Assembly: GCF_001971705.1 (NCBI RefSeq)
Contig: NZ_CP019327.1
Coordinates: 992,001-1,056,000 of the forward strand
Length of the DNA stretch: 64,000 nt
Source: Natronorubrum daqingense
Lineage (GTDB): Archaea; Halobacteriota; Halobacteria; Halobacteriales; Natrialbaceae
Direction of reading: 5' to 3'
The notes under the pieces were generated by a model, which was given only the letters and a program-made list of their open reading frames with translations, searched no databases and was not told the origin of the DNA. The translations under genes were made by a program, and so were the position numbers. Below, piece by piece: positions 51,519 through 62,023 of this stretch (the stretch's first letter is position 1; every line of letters starts with the position of its first letter).

Positions 51519-52514
51519 ATGACCGAGAGTGAACTCACCGAGTACGTGCACCAAATCCTTCCGTTCGGTCCGCCGGAGTGGGTCGTTCAGCTCGTACTTG
51601 CGATCAGTATCGTCGTCCTCGGCTGGTATCTCTCGAAACTCGTCGTCCAACTCGCCGGTCGAACGATCGCCAGACGAATCGACCGACCGAGCGTTACTCG
51701 AACCGTCCTTCGCGGCGTTCGAATCTCGGTTCTGGCCGTCGCGACCATCGTTGCGGCCTGGATTCTCGGCGTTGGCGATACGGAGATCCTCCTCTCGGTG
51801 ACCGTCATTTCGGCGGTTATCGCCGTCGTCCTCGCACCGCTGGTTGGCAGTCTGATCAACGGCTTCTTCATCCTCGCCGATCAGCCCTACGAAATCGGAG
51901 ATATGATCGAAATCACCGACGAGGAACACAAAGGCTTCGTCGAAGATATCACGATTCGCTACACCAAAATATTCACCCTCGAGAATACGTTCATCGTTAT
52001 CCCGAACGCGGAAATCCACGAACGGGACGTCATCAACTACTCCGCTGAAGACGAACGAACTCGCATCTCCATCTCGTTCGAAATTACGTACGAGAGCGAC
52101 CTCGAGGAAGCACGGCGTCAGGCAGAACGGGCTGCTCGGACCGTCGATACCGTTATCTCTGGCGGGCCGGATATCCGAATTGGAAGCGCCAGATACGCCG
52201 CTGCACCGATGTGTACGATCGACGAATACGTCGAAGATGGGATCGCGCTACAACTTCGCTTCTGGATCAAACATCCCTACAAGCAAGCCGTTTCCCGCTC
52301 GGACGTCCAAACGGCTGTCTACGACCGATTCGAAGCGTTGGACGTCGAGTTCGCCTACCCACACCGTCACCACGTCTTCGACGACACCAGCGGCGTCGCT
52401 CGGACGACAGTCGAGGACGCCCAACAGACACGGTCGAAACCCGATGTCCCGGTTGACGCCCACGACCACGATTCGACCGGTTCTCGTCGAGAACCGGACG
52501 ACGACAGCGAATGA
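51519..52514 (+). CDS. Mechanosensitive ion channel, MscS family
   Basis: A 331-residue small-conductance channel that opens under membrane tension, which fits life in variable salinity. Three N-terminal helices are visible (VVQLVLAISIVVLGWYLSKL, then RGVRISVLAVATIVAAWILG, then ILLSVTVISAVIAVVLAPLVGS). The pore-lining TM3 is followed by the family loop INGFFILADQPYEIGDMIEI and beta domain GFVEDITIRYTKIFTLENTF. The C-terminus is acidic. It is followed closely by a UspA gene on the same strand, so the two may form a stress pair. Confidence 0.92.
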   Translation: MTESELTEYVHQILPFGPPEWVVQLVLAISIVVLGWYLSKLVVQLAGRTIARRIDRPSVTRTVLRGVRISVLAVATIVAAWILGVGDTEILLSVTVISAVIAVVLAPLVGSLINGFFILADQPYEIGDMIEITDEEHKGFVEDITIRYTKIFTLENTFIVIPNAEIHERDVINYSAEDERTRISISFEITYESDLEEARRQAERAARTVDTVISGGPDIRIGSARYAAAPMCTIDEYVEDGIALQLRFWIKHPYKQAVSRSDVQTAVYDRFEALDVEFAYPHRHHVFDDTSGVARTTVEDAQQTRSKPDVPVDAHDHDSTGSRREPDDDSE

Positions 52515-52599
52515 TCTTAGGCCGCCCGCGCTTTCCGCCCACTGGAATCGTGGTAGTCTTTTATCCCATCTTGTCACGAAGTCACGTACTAGCACAGCG

Positions 52600-53043
52600 A
52601 TGTACGACGATATTCTCATTCCGACGGACGGGAGCGAAACGACCGACGAAACGCTCGAGCACGGACTTGCTATCGCCGAAGACAACGATGCAACGGTCCA
52701 CGCGCTGTACGTCGTCGACAGCCGTATCACCGCAGCGGCGACCGAGGAAACTGGGACCGACCTCGAGCACTCACTCGAGGACGAAGGTCGTGAAGCCGTC
52801 ACTGCCGTCACGGACGCTGCCACAGAACGCGGTCTCGAGACGGCACGCGACGTCCACAAAGGAACGCCGTCGAAAACGATCCTCGAGTACGCAGACGATC
52901 ACGATATCGACCTGATCGTGATCGGAACGCGCGGCAAGAGTGCGCGAGAAAAAGTGACGTCTCTCGGAAGCGTGTCCGAACGCGTCGTCGACAACGCAGA
53001 AATACCGGTTTTCGTCGTCCGAAATGCGGGAACTACTGCGTGA
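52600..53043 (+). CDS. Universal stress protein (UspA)
   Basis: A 147-residue UspA domain protein. The N-terminal strand MYDDILIPTDGSETTDETLE and the strand LIVIGTRGKSA belong to the ATP-binding subgroup, with a G-x2-G-x-G-S-like loop (GTRGKSAREKVTSLGS), one residue longer than the standard spacing. TTTTATC near 52558-52563 is a likely promoter. It follows the MscS gene by 85 bases. It is convergent with a second UspA gene. Confidence 0.93.
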   Translation: MYDDILIPTDGSETTDETLEHGLAIAEDNDATVHALYVVDSRITAAATEETGTDLEHSLEDEGREAVTAVTDAATERGLETARDVHKGTPSKTILEYADDHDIDLIVIGTRGKSAREKVTSLGSVSERVVDNAEIPVFVVRNAGTTA

Positions 53044-53073
53044 GTCGACGGGTTTCTACTCGCGCGTTACTCT

Positions 53074-53484
53074 TCAGGCGCGCGCACTCTCGACGGTGAT
53101 AATCTCGCACTCGAGGTGTGTACGAAGGTATTGGTCGATATTCGGATTGTCGGTGAACCGGCGGAAAATCCGGCGAAGGCGACTCGCCTGTCGACTGCCG
53201 ATGACGACCGCGTCGGCTTCCTCTGCTGCCACCTCGTCGAGAATGCTCTCCTCGACCAAAAACCCGGTCCGCACGACGTAGCGTACGTTCTCGAGACGTC
53301 CGAATTCGCGCTCGACAGCGTTCTTGAGATCAATTCTCGTGACTTTCTTCCCGTTCTGATAGAGATCGACGTGGAGAACCGTCAACGCCGCGTCGCGCTC
53401 GCGCGCAACTGAAATTGCGCTCTCGAGCGTTCGACGCGAGTGCTTCGACAGTGGATACCGAACGGGAACCACGACCAGCGACAT
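53074..53484 (-). CDS. UspA-like protein without ATP loop
   Basis: A 136-residue UspA-fold protein. It starts MSLVVVPVRYPLSKHSRRTL and has the strand ALTVLHVDLYQ and AVVIGSRQASRLRRIFRRF. The nucleotide-binding G-x2-G-x9-G-S loop is absent, replaced by a basic helix. This places it in the non-ATP-binding group, perhaps with a regulatory role. It converges with the ATP-type UspA gene 30 bases away. Confidence 0.85.
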   Translation of the reverse strand: MSLVVVPVRYPLSKHSRRTLESAISVARERDAALTVLHVDLYQNGKKVTRIDLKNAVEREFGRLENVRYVVRTGFLVEESILDEVAAEEADAVVIGSRQASRLRRIFRRFTDNPNIDQYLRTHLECEIITVESARA

Positions 53485-53637
53485 TATTCACCCGAACGGT
53501 TCGCCACCGGGTAAACCTTTCAGTGCGGACAGTCACGGGTGTGCACAATTGTCACGGACTGGCGGACGGTCCGTTTCGGAAACGAGTTTCGAACCTGGAC
53601 AGACAGTCATTTACCCCGAGCGACGGTAGGGAAGCGC

Positions 53638-53877
53638 ATGCAGTCACTGTCCACCGACGACGGAACGACCGTCTACGTGTCACAGACGGATGGCGACCGC
53701 GGTTCGAAGGGACCGTTTCTCGTGGCTTACGAGTCTCGAGCGGCTGACAGTCGATACGGCTGGTACTGTTCGAACTGCGAGAGCTTCGACAACGCGATGG
53801 ATTCGATGGGCCGAATCAAGTGCAATCAGTGTGGGAACTTCCGCAAACCGACCGAGTGGGACGCCGCCCACGAGTAA
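53638..53877 (+). CDS. DUF5816-like small zinc-ribbon protein
   Basis: A 79-residue protein. It starts MQSLSTDDGTTVYVSQTDGD, then has SKGPFLVAYESRA, and two metal-binding knuckles WYCSNCESFD and IKCNQCGNFR, followed by KPTEWDAAHE. The layout matches the haloarchaeal DUF5816 family. The start at 53638 excludes 33 upstream residues. Function unknown. Confidence 0.85.
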   Translation: MQSLSTDDGTTVYVSQTDGDRGSKGPFLVAYESRAADSRYGWYCSNCESFDNAMDSMGRIKCNQCGNFRKPTEWDAAHE

Positions 53878-54107
53878 CCGCGTTCGACTCACGAGACTCG
53901 TCTCCAGTTACCGATTCTCGTGCTCAGTTTTCCGTCGCGAAAACCGCCCTCCATCGACGACGTAGAGGTGACGTCCACCCACTAAATTGACCGATTCCGT
54001 CGTGGTTTATCCACCGCTACTCGGAGATTCTGTCGACAACCCGAACTTACCTCGAATTCTCGTGTCGGACCAACACTTATGGTGTATGCCAACAACTGTC
54101 TATACGA

Positions 54108-54428
54108 ATGGGTCCTGTTAACATGCGACTCGTCGAGCAGGCCAGGTCGATATTCGCTGAACTCGGATACAGCGTCGAAGGAAACGGCCCGACGTTCCGC
54201 GCCGAACGCGAATGGAAGGTCGTCCACGTCAACACCGTCCTCGAGACAGCAGAACTGTCGGACGAATCCGGACAGTTCCACTGTTATGTTGCACAACCTG
54301 AGGACGTAGACGAACTCGAGACCGAACTTCGGCGTCGCAGCCCTGAATACGAGTGGGCCATCATCGTCGTCGACGGTGACGACTATCAGGTCGAACGTGC
54401 CCCGCCGGGCCCGCACGCGACTGCCTAA
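54108..54428 (+). CDS. Small haloarchaeal protein (DUF7116-like)
   Basis: A 106-residue protein with two alpha-beta segments: VEQARSIFAELGYSVEGNG, then REWKVVHVNTVLE and a C-terminal half starting FHCYVAQPEDVDELETELRR and WAIIVVDGDDYQVERAPPG. The pattern resembles the haloarchaeal DUF7116 family. An in-frame ATG at 54123 is a possible start, but a TTAT element near 54076-54081 fits the ATG at 54108 best. Function unknown. Confidence 0.75.
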   Translation: MGPVNMRLVEQARSIFAELGYSVEGNGPTFRAEREWKVVHVNTVLETAELSDESGQFHCYVAQPEDVDELETELRRRSPEYEWAIIVVDGDDYQVERAPPGPHATA

Positions 54429-54483
54429 CGATCACGGCCTTATTTTATTGAACCCACCTTCCGGAAGCGCAGCGACTGCGTCG

Positions 54484-55686
54484 TTACTTGAGTGCGTTTC
54501 GCGTCGCAGAGACACCTGCACCGGGGTCGACGTCCGCACCCATCGACTCGAGGACGTCACCCAGCGCCGTCACGACGTAAATGACGTTTTCCGGGCGTGC
54601 GGAGTGTCCCATACAACCGATGCGGAATATTTCGCCGGCGAGGTCTCCCAACCCACCCGCGACCTCGAGGTCGTAGCGCTCGATGAGTTCCGAACAGACC
54701 GCTCCGTCGTCGATTCCGTCCGGAACGCGGACGGCGTTGAGACTCGGAAGCCAGTACTCCTCCGGCGCGTTCATCTCGAGACCCATTCCTTCTGCGCCCG
54801 CTTTCAACGCGCCGGCGAGTCGCTCATGGCGCGCCCAACGCTGCTCGATTCCCTCTTCGGCGACGAGTCGCAGCGCCTCGCGGATCGCGTAGACGTTCGT
54901 GATCGGTGCCGTGTGGTGGTACGCGCGTTCGTTCCCCCAGTATCCCTCGAGCAAGGAGAGATCGAGGTACCACGAGCGCGGATCTTCCTCGCGCGAGAGG
55001 ACTTTGTCCATCGCCTCCTCAGAGAGCGTGAGCGGACTCGCGCCCGGTGGACAGGAGAGACACTTCTGTGGCCCCGCGTAGGCGACGTCGATGTCCCACT
55101 CGTCGACGCGGAGTTCGACGCCACCGATCGAGGTGACCGTGTCGGCGATCACGAGCGCGTCGTGGTCGTGGGCCGCCCCGGTAAGTTCGGGAACGTCGGG
55201 CTGGAGGACGCCCGTACTCGTCTCCGCGTGAACGAAGCCAAAGACATCGGGGTCGTGTTCTGCCAGCGCGTCGGAAACGTCTGCGGGCTCGAGGGGTTCG
55301 CCCCACGGCGCGTCGACCTCGACGACCTCGCCGCCGGCGCGACGCGCCATCGACGCCATTCGCCCGCCGAAGTAGCCGTTCGTCGGTACGAGCATGGTAT
55401 CTCCTGGCTCGACGACGTTCCCGATGGCAGCTTCCATGGCCGCGGAGCCGGTTCCCGACACCGGGATCGTCCACTGATTGTCGGTTCTGAACGTGTAGCG
55501 AAGGAGTTCCTGCACCTCGTTCATGATCTCGACGAACGAGGGGTCAAGGTGGCCCACGAGCGGCGTGCTCATCGCTCGCAGCACGCGTGGATGGACATCG
55601 CTCGGCCCTGGGCCCATCAGCGTCCGATCCGGTGGCGTCAACTCGTCTATCTCCGCGACGTCTATCGCCTCGTCAGCATCTGACAT
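54484..55686 (-). CDS. Class V aminotransferase (alanine-glyoxylate / serine-pyruvate type)
   Basis: A 400-residue PLP enzyme. The start of the fold is [20 protein letters not shown] near 24-43 (G-P-G-P signature); the middle has [20 protein letters not shown] near 75-94. The PLP-binding lysine lies in [13 protein letters not shown] near residues 202-214, and [20 protein letters not shown] near 181-200 carries the PLP-contact aspartate. The C-terminal [21 protein letters not shown] follows. The family moves amino groups between alanine, serine or aspartate and glyoxylate or pyruvate. The ATG at 55686 replaces an earlier ATG at 55713. Confidence 0.93.
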   Translation of the reverse strand: MSDADEAIDVAEIDELTPPDRTLMGPGPSDVHPRVLRAMSTPLVGHLDPSFVEIMNEVQELLRYTFRTDNQWTIPVSGTGSAAMEAAIGNVVEPGDTMLVPTNGYFGGRMASMARRAGGEVVEVDAPWGEPLEPADVSDALAEHDPDVFGFVHAETSTGVLQPDVPELTGAAHDHDALVIADTVTSIGGVELRVDEWDIDVAYAGPQKCLSCPPGASPLTLSEEAMDKVLSREEDPRSWYLDLSLLEGYWGNERAYHHTAPITNVYAIREALRLVAEEGIEQRWARHERLAGALKAGAEGMGLEMNAPEEYWLPSLNAVRVPDGIDDGAVCSELIERYDLEVAGGLGDLAGEIFRIGCMGHSARPENVIYVVTALGDVLESMGADVDPGAGVSATRNALK

Positions 55687-55846
55687 GGTACCCTGTGGGA
55701 GCGGAACCCTCAAAAACGTTCACGCATCGCCACGGCACCCACACGCGAGTCCACACTGCATTTGGCGATTACAGTGCTGGAGCAGCGTGACTCTTGCTCA
55801 CACGAGCCACATATTGAAGGCCGAGGACGGTGTACTCCAACAGGCG

Positions 55847-56047
55847 ATGGTCTTTAAGAAAATTACCCTGATCGGAACCAGCACCGAAAGCTTCGACGAC
55901 GCAGCCGACGACGCGATCACCCGCGCCGAAGAGACGCTCGAGAACGTCCACTGGGTCGAAGTCGACGAACTCGGCGTCGAAGTCGCGAGTGCGGACGACC
56001 GCGAGTATCAAGCGGAAGTGACCGTCGCGTTCAGACTCGAGGAGTGA
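55847..56047 (+). CDS. Dodecin, flavin-binding protein
   Basis: A 66-residue protein of the dodecin family, which forms hollow dodecamers binding riboflavin or FAD in haloarchaea. Landmarks are [33 protein letters not shown], with the flavin-stacking Trp at position 36, and [14 protein letters not shown] at the end. The start at 55847 follows a TATTGA element near 55811-55817. A longer in-frame upstream frame overlaps the aminotransferase and is not used. Confidence 0.95.
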   Translation: MVFKKITLIGTSTESFDDAADDAITRAEETLENVHWVEVDELGVEVASADDREYQAEVTVAFRLEE

Positions 56048-56162
56048 GCACTCACTCCGTTTCCTTCCGTTTCGAGAGCGCAGTTTTGCGCGGCCACTCG
56101 TCGTCTCGAGAATCGGTGCCGAAAATGTATCCAGAAGAACGGACGGGAGGTGGCCGTCGTCG

Positions 56163-56537
56163 TTACGTTCGGAACGACTCTCCACAGCCACACTCGCTGA
56201 CGACGTTCGGGTTCTCGACGTGGAACCCTTCTGCCTGGAGGCCACTTTCGTAGTCGAGGATACTTCCCTCGATGTATTTCAGGCTAGCCGGGTCGACGAA
56301 GACCCGAAGGTCGTGATGGTTGTAGATCGTATCGTCGTCGTCCGGTGAGTCGTCGAAACGCATCCCGTAGGAGAGGCCAGCACACCCACCCTGCTGGACG
56401 AAGAGGCGGAGTCCGGCTTCGGTCGCGTCGAGACCCTCACTGTCGAGTAGCGACAGCGCCTGTTCGGCTGCAATCTCCGTAACTTCGATCTCCGGGTGTG
56501 TCTTCGCATTGGCACCTTCCATGCTGTCCGTGCTCAT
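56163..56537 (-). CDS. IscA/HesB-type iron-sulfur carrier
   Basis: A 124-residue A-type carrier protein for Fe-S cluster assembly. The first cysteine is in VQQGGCAGLSYGM near residues 47-59 and the C-terminal pair in ECGCGESF near residues 114-121, the family spacing. The N-terminal leader of about 15 residues is longer than typical. Unusually, residues 60-70 are strongly acidic (DDSPDDDDT). It stands next to a small uncharacterised gene on the same strand. Confidence 0.93.
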   Translation of the reverse strand: MSTDSMEGANAKTHPEIEVTEIAAEQALSLLDSEGLDATEAGLRLFVQQGGCAGLSYGMRFDDSPDDDDTIYNHHDLRVFVDPASLKYIEGSILDYESGLQAEGFHVENPNVVSECGCGESFRT

Positions 56538-56621
56538 GCGTATCCCTTCTGTCGCAACGATGTTAACTGTGACGCCATTCTCGGCCCGACACGCTCAGCA
56601 ATCGATTCGAGGTACTCGACG

Positions 56622-56864
56622 TTACTCGCCGTACGTGTTCGCCCATTGCTGTACCGATTGGTAGTACGGACCGAACTGACGTTTGTCGTTTCGGGACAGC
56701 TCAATGTCGTACTCTGCTAGCAACTCGAGCATTCGTTTTGGCTCACACTCGTACCACATCGAGAGGAGTCGCACGTTCTTCTGTGCGTAATCGTAATTTC
56801 GCTCGAGCACCCGTCTATCGGTTGGATCGACCACTGGCTCGTTTTCACACTTCTGCCGTGGCAT
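56622..56864 (-). CDS. Small haloarchaeal protein of unknown function
   Basis: An 80-residue soluble protein. It starts MPRQKCENEPVVDPTDRRVL and contains NVRLLSMWYECEPKRMLELL and NDKRQFGPYYQSVQQWANTY. The composition is normal for a folded helical protein. Two cysteines (positions 6 and 40) are not in a metal motif. No family could be named. Confidence 0.65.
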   Translation of the reverse strand: MPRQKCENEPVVDPTDRRVLERNYDYAQKNVRLLSMWYECEPKRMLELLAEYDIELSRNDKRQFGPYYQSVQQWANTYGE

Positions 56865-56939
56865 TATGCAGTTACCTACTACCTCGACGACCCTAAAACT
56901 AGGTTACAATCACACCCCGTTTCACTCGAGGCGATTTGC

Positions 56940-58220
56940 TTACTCCTCGAGTCGCTTTCGGACGCTCTCCGCGTGAGCCTCGAGCCCTTCTGCCGCTGCG
57001 AGGGTCGTAACCGTCTCGCTGATATCCGTAAGTCCCTCTCGAGAGAGTCGTTGGACCGTCGTCGACCGGAGGAAGGTCTCGGTCGAAAGCCCGCCCGTCA
57101 CGCGCGCGCCGCCGTTCGTCGGGAGGACGTGGTTCGTCCCGCTCGCGTAATCTCCTGCAGCGACCGGTGTGTTCGGTCCGAGAAAGACGCTCCCCGCGCT
57201 GTCGATTCGCTCGAGGACTGCCTCGTCGTCGTCAGCCATAATCGAGAGGTGTTCGGGGGCGTACTCCTCGGTAAAGAGAATCGCCTCGCTCATCGATCTG
57301 GCCACGAGGATACCACTGGCGTCGTTCTCGAGGGCGTCTCGAATTACATCCTCGCGCTCGCGCGCGCTAGCCTGCTCGTCGACTGCAGTCTGAATTGCAG
57401 TAGCGAGGTCTTCGTCGGCTGTGACTGCGACGACGGAGGCGTTCGGGTCGTGTTCGGCCTGTGCGACTAGTTCCGCGGCGACGAGTTCGGGATCTGCCGT
57501 CTCGTCTGCGACGACGACGATCTCGCTCGGTCCAGCGAGGAAGTCGATTTCGACGTCACCGCGTACCACGGCTTTCGCCGCCGTGACCCACTTGTTCCCC
57601 GGGCCAACGATTTTCTGTACGCGCGTGATGGATTCCGTCCCGTAAGCGAGACCGGCGATTGCCTGCGCGCCACCGACGCTGTACACTGCATCTGCGCCTG
57701 CGACGTGGATCGCTGCCAGCGTCACGGGGTTGAGTTCATCGGCTGGGGGCGTGACGACAGCAACGTGTTCGACACCGGCGACGACCGCCGGAACCACGCC
57801 CATGATCGCACTCGAGGGATACGCAGCGGATCCACCGGGCACGTAGACACCGACGCGATCGATCGGTCGGAACCGACGCCCAAGCTCTCGACCAGGACTC
57901 GCTTCTTCTCGCCAGTCCGCTGGTAACTGGGTTTCGTGGAACGCTCTCACGTTACTCGCGGCCGTTTCGATTGCCTCTCGAAGATCTGGCTCGAGTCCAT
58001 CGTACGCGCGCTCGCACGCGTCAGTTATTTCGATGTTTCCGAGTTCGACGTCGTCGAACTCGCTCGTGAACTCCCGGACGGCAACGTCGCCTTCCTCGCG
58101 CACGCGAGAGACGATCGCTTCCACGTCACCGCTGATCGCCTCGATTCCGGCGTCCCGCTCGAAAAACGCATTACGGTCTGCCGGACCGAGGTCGGCAAGT
58201 GACCGCACAAGTGCTGTCAT
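56940..58220 (-). CDS. hisD: Histidinol dehydrogenase
   Basis: Catalyses the last two steps of histidine synthesis, histidinol to histidine, with NAD and zinc. The length of 426 residues is typical. Motifs: VPGGSAAYPSSAIMG near 126-140, GPGNKWVTAAKAVVRG near 205-220, ADPELVAAELVAQAEHDPNAS near 241-262 with a zinc-ligand His, and EEYAPEHLSIMADDDEA near 323-339 with the catalytic Glu-His pair. HisD is not part of an operon here. Note the HisG-like protein at the other side of the window. The ATG at 58220 is chosen; a GTG at 58226 is also in frame. Confidence 0.96.
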   Translation of the reverse strand: MTALVRSLADLGPADRNAFFERDAGIEAISGDVEAIVSRVREEGDVAVREFTSEFDDVELGNIEITDACERAYDGLEPDLREAIETAASNVRAFHETQLPADWREEASPGRELGRRFRPIDRVGVYVPGGSAAYPSSAIMGVVPAVVAGVEHVAVVTPPADELNPVTLAAIHVAGADAVYSVGGAQAIAGLAYGTESITRVQKIVGPGNKWVTAAKAVVRGDVEIDFLAGPSEIVVVADETADPELVAAELVAQAEHDPNASVVAVTADEDLATAIQTAVDEQASAREREDVIRDALENDASGILVARSMSEAILFTEEYAPEHLSIMADDDEAVLERIDSAGSVFLGPNTPVAAGDYASGTNHVLPTNGGARVTGGLSTETFLRSTTVQRLSREGLTDISETVTTLAAAEGLEAHAESVRKRLEE

Positions 58221-58310
58221 ACCCACGCATTCGGTCGGTGTGCGAAAAACGGTTTCCTTCCGGTGACGTCTCGCTCGAGGCGAGTTACACAGAATCCACT
58301 TCGGGAACGA

Positions 58311-58532
58311 TTACGCGTCCGGATTTTCGACTTCCCAGATCCCGACGGCGTCAAGCGTCGCCCTGATGAATAAATAGACGACGATGCAAAACCCAACGAG
58401 CGCGAACGGTGCTTGTAGCATCTCAGCGATACCCCGACCGAGCGCGAGCTGGCTGAACCCACGAACGAAAAAGCTCAAGATGACGAGTCCGATCCCGATT
58501 ACGGCGAGCTTGACGAATCCCTCTCGGTCCAT
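58311..58532 (-). CDS. Small membrane protein
   Basis: A 73-residue protein with two hydrophobic stretches: LAVIGIGLVILSFFVRGFSQ near residues 8-27 and PFALVGFCIVVYLFIRATLD near 42-61. The hydrophilic end is AVGIWEVENPDA. It is unknown but conserved-looking, lies 90 bases from hisD and is transcribed in the same direction. Confidence 0.65.
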   Translation of the reverse strand: MDREGFVKLAVIGIGLVILSFFVRGFSQLALGRGIAEMLQAPFALVGFCIVVYLFIRATLDAVGIWEVENPDA

Positions 58533-58786
58533 GTCTCACTTATCGCTCGCTCGCCGCTAAATCGTATCGGTCGCCGACTCTCGCACGCTGGCACCTTACG
58601 CTTCCACCTCCATCTTCCGTACTTTCTATTCGACCCGTACGATTCACCGGGCTCTCGCACCGTCACTGTCGAGCGCCAACATCTCCGTCCTGGGCTCGGT
58701 GCGAACTCCACAACGAACGCGAATTCCCGACCGAAAGTGAATACAGGTGCTCCATAACTATCCATCGTCCACCGTACGCCCAACGT

Positions 58787-59413
58787 ATGTGGCCATGGGA
58801 ACACGCTATCGTTGGATATCTCGCCTACTCGCTGTTCTGTCACACGGTCTATCGCGATTCTCCCGGCGGACTCGAGGCGTTCGCCGTCGTCTTCGCTTCT
58901 GTCCTCCCGGATCTCATCGATAAACCACTCGCCTGGGAGTACGGCATCTTCGACAGTGGGTACGCGCTCGGCCACTCGATCTTTTTCGCGGTGGCCCTGT
59001 CTCTCTTCGTCGGAATCGTTGCGCACTCGCTCGGCCGCCCGCGGACTGGCCTCGCGTTTGGCCTCGGGTATCTCCTTCACCTCCCGTCCGATGTCGTCGA
59101 CGCGTACGTCCGCGAAGGGGTCTATCAACCCGAACTGATGTTTTGGCCCGTCGAGACAACTGGCTCACACGGCCACAGCCGGAACTTCCTCGAGCAGTTC
59201 TTCCAACTGTTCTCCCAGTATCAGGCGGAATTGCTCGCGGGCGACCTCTCGACATACATGTGGATCCAGATTGGGATGGCTTCTAGTGCCGCATTACTCT
59301 GGCTCTACGATGGTGCACCGGTCCTTCGGGAGGTTCTCGTCGGAAGTTTTCGATTCGTTCGTACTCTCGTTTCACCCGAAACCCCGACCGAGACTCCATC
59401 TGAACGGAAGTAA
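58787..59413 (+). CDS. Membrane-bound metal-dependent hydrolase-like protein (DUF457)
   Basis: A 208-residue membrane protein of the DUF457/YdjM type. Histidine/aspartate residues sit in WEHAIVGYLAYSLF, VVFASVLPDLIDKPLAWEYG near 38-57, LGHSIFFAVALSLFVG near 66-81 and LLHLPSDVVDAYVREG near 99-114. The family is annotated as membrane-bound metal-dependent hydrolase, but the activity is unclear. The C-terminus is a hydrophilic tail PETPTETPSERK. It precedes the rRNA leader. Confidence 0.85.
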   Translation: MWPWEHAIVGYLAYSLFCHTVYRDSPGGLEAFAVVFASVLPDLIDKPLAWEYGIFDSGYALGHSIFFAVALSLFVGIVAHSLGRPRTGLAFGLGYLLHLPSDVVDAYVREGVYQPELMFWPVETTGSHGHSRNFLEQFFQLFSQYQAELLAGDLSTYMWIQIGMASSAALLWLYDGAPVLREVLVGSFRFVRTLVSPETPTETPSERK

Positions 59414-60091
59414 CGATACCGTACGGATACACTGATTCGGATTACCTAACGGCACTGCCTAACGTGGGCCAGACGCGACTCGAGACGACGGCCTTATGTG
59501 TACACCCGACTTTCGAAAGTAATGCGAACGACGTGGCGTACTTCGTCGCGTCCCCTCCGGCCGTTTCCCGGCACGGAGGTAGGTATAGTATCCCGCCCTC
59601 GTCTTGACGATACGGATCGCTCCGAAGCGTCGGATGGGAGTTCGGATTCTCCGTGATACACTTCGACGATCGACGTCGGAGACGACGCCCTTATATGTGG
59701 TCGTCGTCTATTATTGTATACGCGGAATCCTCCGTTGGATGTGGTTTCCGACGGTGGATTTGATCCGACGCCCTTATATGTACGAGGTCGTTTGGATACT
59801 AACGTGATCGGCGAGGCGCTTGACGTCTCGTCGGATCGGATCGCTCCGGTTCGAAGGGGTTATGTACCTCGGATGGCTTAGGAGTAGATCCGAAGGAAAT
59901 GAGAATCCTACCCCTGCGGTCCGCCGTATAGATGGGATTTGATGTTAGCCTTGGTAGTTCGGTGTCGCTTGATCGGTCGACGATCTGGGGGACATCGAAC
60001 GTGGACCCATGTGTGAGTGTGTATCTTGGATACGACATTCACCGCCAAATTTAGCCCTCCCAGCCCATTGGGGCTGGGAGTTAGATATAGC
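59414..60091 (+). promoter_or_regulatory. rRNA operon leader with four promoter-like elements
   Basis: The 680-base leader carries repeated haloarchaeal rRNA promoter cores: CCTTATGTG at 59492, CCCTTATATGTGG near 59688-59700, CCCTTATATGTAC near 59771-59783, and GGGTTATGTAC near 59857-59867. The second and third share GACGCCCTTATATGT. Multiple tandem promoters are typical for haloarchaeal rrn operons. Downstream, at 59944-60003, lies the 5' half of the 16S processing stem. Confidence 0.75.
59944..60003 (+). other. 16S pre-rRNA processing stem, 5' half
   Basis: Bases 59944-59960 pair perfectly with 61667-61683 (17 bp) and 59994-60003 with 61627-61636 (10 bp), with less regular pairing between. 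Such stems contain the bulge-helix-bulge cut by the archaeal splicing endonuclease to release pre-16S. Confidence 0.8.
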
Positions 60092-61564
<1,473 letters not shown>

Positions 61565-61626
61565 ACAGACCGGGACTGGGGCGTTGCCCCAGCCCAGAAG
61601 TCGTGACGGTTATCCGTCACGCAGTT

Positions 61627-61683
61627 CACGTTCGATCGCCCACCGTTAGGCCGATCGAGCACCTCAGAACTACCAAGGCTAAC
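61627..61683 (+). other. 16S pre-rRNA processing stem, 3' half
   Basis: Complementary to 59944-60003 as described for the 5' half, with an interior mismatch region where a bulge-helix-bulge may form. Confidence 0.75.
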
Positions 61684-61717
61684 AGTCATCTCGTGTCCAC
61701 CATCGAGTGGTGGACGT

Positions 61718-61789
61718 GGGCCCATAGCTCAGTGGTAGAGTGCCTCCTTTGCAAGGAGGATGCCCAGGGTTCGAATCCCTGTGGGTCCA
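61718..61789 (+). tRNA. tRNA-Ala (TGC anticodon)
   Basis: A 72-base cloverleaf in the 16S-23S spacer. Acceptor GGGCCCA pairs with TGGGTCC, D-arm GCTCAGTGGTAGAGT, anticodon arm CCTCC-TTTGCAA-GGAGG with anticodon TGC at 61750-61752, and T-arm CAGGG-TTCGAAT-CCCTG. The CCA end is not encoded. The spacer tRNA-Ala is standard for haloarchaeal rrn operons. Confidence 0.97.
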
Positions 61790-62023
61790 TGACTCGGAGT
61801 CAATCACGGATCGTGTCTCTTAAGTGGGAGACGGCCCGAGGATTGAATCCGAAGCAGAACCGATGCACCAGCCCGCGCAAGTGTGGCTGGGAAGGGTCAA
61901 TGCAGGCCGGCCGTCTACCGGCGTGCAGATGAGACCGTGTGTACGTGTAGTCCAGGCGTCCACTGGACCCGTTCCCGGGTCACTTAACGATTACATCTTT
62001 GATGTAATCCCGATCCGATGAAC

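Noticed and set aside
54376-55683. Plus-strand frame of 435 residues across the class V aminotransferase
   Set aside because: Antisense shadow; the minus strand carries a clear PLP enzyme with all motifs.
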